From DATLYB01 sp964502525 (GTDB lineage Bacteria > Bacteroidota > Bacteroidia > Chitinophagales > CAIOSU01): DNA of 15,488 nt. The stretch lies in the NCBI GenBank assembly GCA_964502525.1, contig CAZCXH010000118.1:1-15488 (forward strand). The letters are read 5' to 3'. Positions 14,933 through 15,488 of the stretch are shown here, in pieces (position 1 is the first letter of the stretch; each line of letters opens with the position of its first letter). A program made the position numbers and the translations under genes. The notes under the pieces were generated by a model that was not told where the DNA came from, did no database searches, and saw nothing but the letters and a program-made list of their open reading frames with translations.

Positions 14933-15048
14933 GACAAATTAGTTTTTGGAAAGTTAAGCTAACTCCGTATTTCCTGATAAAAAAACAGTTTATCCACGTA
15001 TTGTGTGTGAGTGTGAAGTGTGGTGTGTCGTAGTGTCTTTTTCGTCAT

Positions 15049-15207
15049 ATGCAGTCGCCCATTCCTTTCAGGTATCCTTTTGTAAATGATGTTTACTTAA
15101 GCACGCTTTTGCAAAAATCCTATGCTGATTTATTCTGCCGTTATCCAACGGATGACTTTTCAGAGTGGACTTATACTTTGAACGGGATAAATGTGTGCAT
15201 TTTCTAA
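15049..15207 (+). CDS. Doubtful 52-residue ORF
   Basis: Begins MQSPIPFRYPFVNDVYLS and ends at a TAA (15205-15207). The composition is protein-like (mixed aromatic, acidic and hydrophobic residues) but there is no promoter box, no recognisable motif and an in-frame stop at 15031-15033. It could be a small gene, the remnant of a larger one, or chance. Confidence 0.2.
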   Translation: MQSPIPFRYPFVNDVYLSTLLQKSYADLFCRYPTDDFSEWTYTLNGINVCIF

Positions 15208-15245
15208 GCCGTTCCGCAGGATGACGGAATCCGTCTTTTAGCGGA

Positions 15246-15316
15246 TAGGCACGACATTATGGTAGAAATGGAATTAAAGCATTTAAGGTACTACCAAAAT
15301 ACCGTGCCTACGGCAC
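15246..15316. repeat. Imperfect inverted repeat (REP- or MITE-like hairpin)
   Basis: Arm 15246-15265 (TAGGCACG...GGTAG) and arm 15291-15310 (CTACC...CGTGCCTA) are reverse complements at 17 of 20 positions, separated by 25 bases that contain a further AAATG/CATTT pair (15266-15270 and 15280-15284). The right arm overlaps a second small perfect hairpin, GTGCC TAC GGCAC (15304-15316). There is no T run, so it is not a simple terminator. Confidence 0.7.
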
Positions 15317-15393
15317 TAATTATCTAAATAATAAATGTATGGTTTCATCCCGTTTTCAGTATAATAATTAATTAAAATTGAGTTTGACGTTGC

Positions 15394-15419
15394 GGGGGGG
15401 GGGGGGGGGGGTTGGGGGG
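15394..15419. other. Poly-G run near contig end
   Basis: Eighteen consecutive G (15394-15411), then TT and six more G (15414-15419). Such a run is unlike anything else in the window and typical of low-quality read ends. Confidence 0.75.
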
Positions 15420-15488
15420 TGTTTGCCCAGGGGGAAAATGTCAAAACAAAAGCTATGGCGGTGTTGAAATCCGGCGGCCCAATTGGCG

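Larger units (their letters stand above)
14933..15488. other. Gene-poor right end of the window
   Basis: This 556-base stretch has no convincing gene. It holds a short dyad (14952-14964), a TG-rich run (about 15001-15036), a doubtful 52-codon ORF (15049-15207), a long imperfect inverted repeat (15246-15310), an AT-rich zone (about 15318-15380) and a poly-G tail (15394 onward) that looks like a contig-end artefact. Confidence 0.6.

Noticed and set aside
14990..14998. TTATCCACG, one base from a DnaA box, with a weaker relative (TTATCCAAC) near 15140
   Set aside because: Only two imperfect copies, no AT-rich unwinding region between them and no replication genes nearby, so an origin is not supported.
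15001..15036. TG-rich run as a microsatellite or regulatory tract
   Set aside because: The repeats are irregular and there is no gene start or structure nearby that would give it a role.

Overview
The window looks like chromosomal DNA from a member of the Bacteroidota. Three things support this. A very long type IX secretion system (T9SS) cargo protein carries the type B (gliding-motility/CHU_C) C-terminal domain and is followed by its PorP/SprF-type partner. Several gene starts have the Bacteroidota promoter box TAnnTTTG and no Shine-Dalgarno sequence. The PadR-PspC gene pair and the RsmI-like methylase are also of types common in that phylum. I cannot name a genus. The left edge cuts into a thiolase gene. 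The right end (about 15394 onward) has an 18-base G run and looks like a low-quality contig end.

Layout: (1) 2-1033 (+), 5'-truncated thiolase of the PaaJ/PcaF type, meeting a convergent membrane GT-C-like protein (1030-2502, -) with overlapping stop codons. (2) 2720-8206 (+), an 1828-residue secreted multidomain protein: signal peptide, N-terminal beta domains, four Ig-like modules (two of them interrupted by the same ~185-residue inserted domain), seven SprB-like repeats, one more Ig-like module and a type B sorting domain. It is followed 27 bases later by a PorP/SprF-like outer-membrane protein (8234-9313). The two very probably act together, the second helping secrete or anchor the first. 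A bidirectional hairpin terminator follows. (3) 9363-9962 (-), 3-methyladenine DNA glycosylase, divergent from an RsmI-like SAM methylase (10019-10738, +), with both promoters packed into 56 bases. (4) 10801-13378 (-), a two-gene operon: PadR regulator, then a PspC/head-GIN membrane protein. A dyad at the PadR promoter suggests autoregulation. (5) 13591-13986 (+), conserved-looking protein of unknown function; 14156-14722 (+), fasciclin-domain lipoprotein; 14726-14932 (-), small coiled-coil protein. (6) 14933-15488, no convincing gene: a TG-rich stretch, a doubtful 52-codon ORF, a long imperfect inverted repeat and the poly-G tail.

The most notable items are the nested, duplicated domain architecture of the giant T9SS cargo with its adjacent PorP/SprF partner, the PadR operator centred on its own -33 element, and the hairpin-forming repeat near 15246-15316. 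I saw no CRISPR array, tRNA, rRNA, transposase or phage gene.
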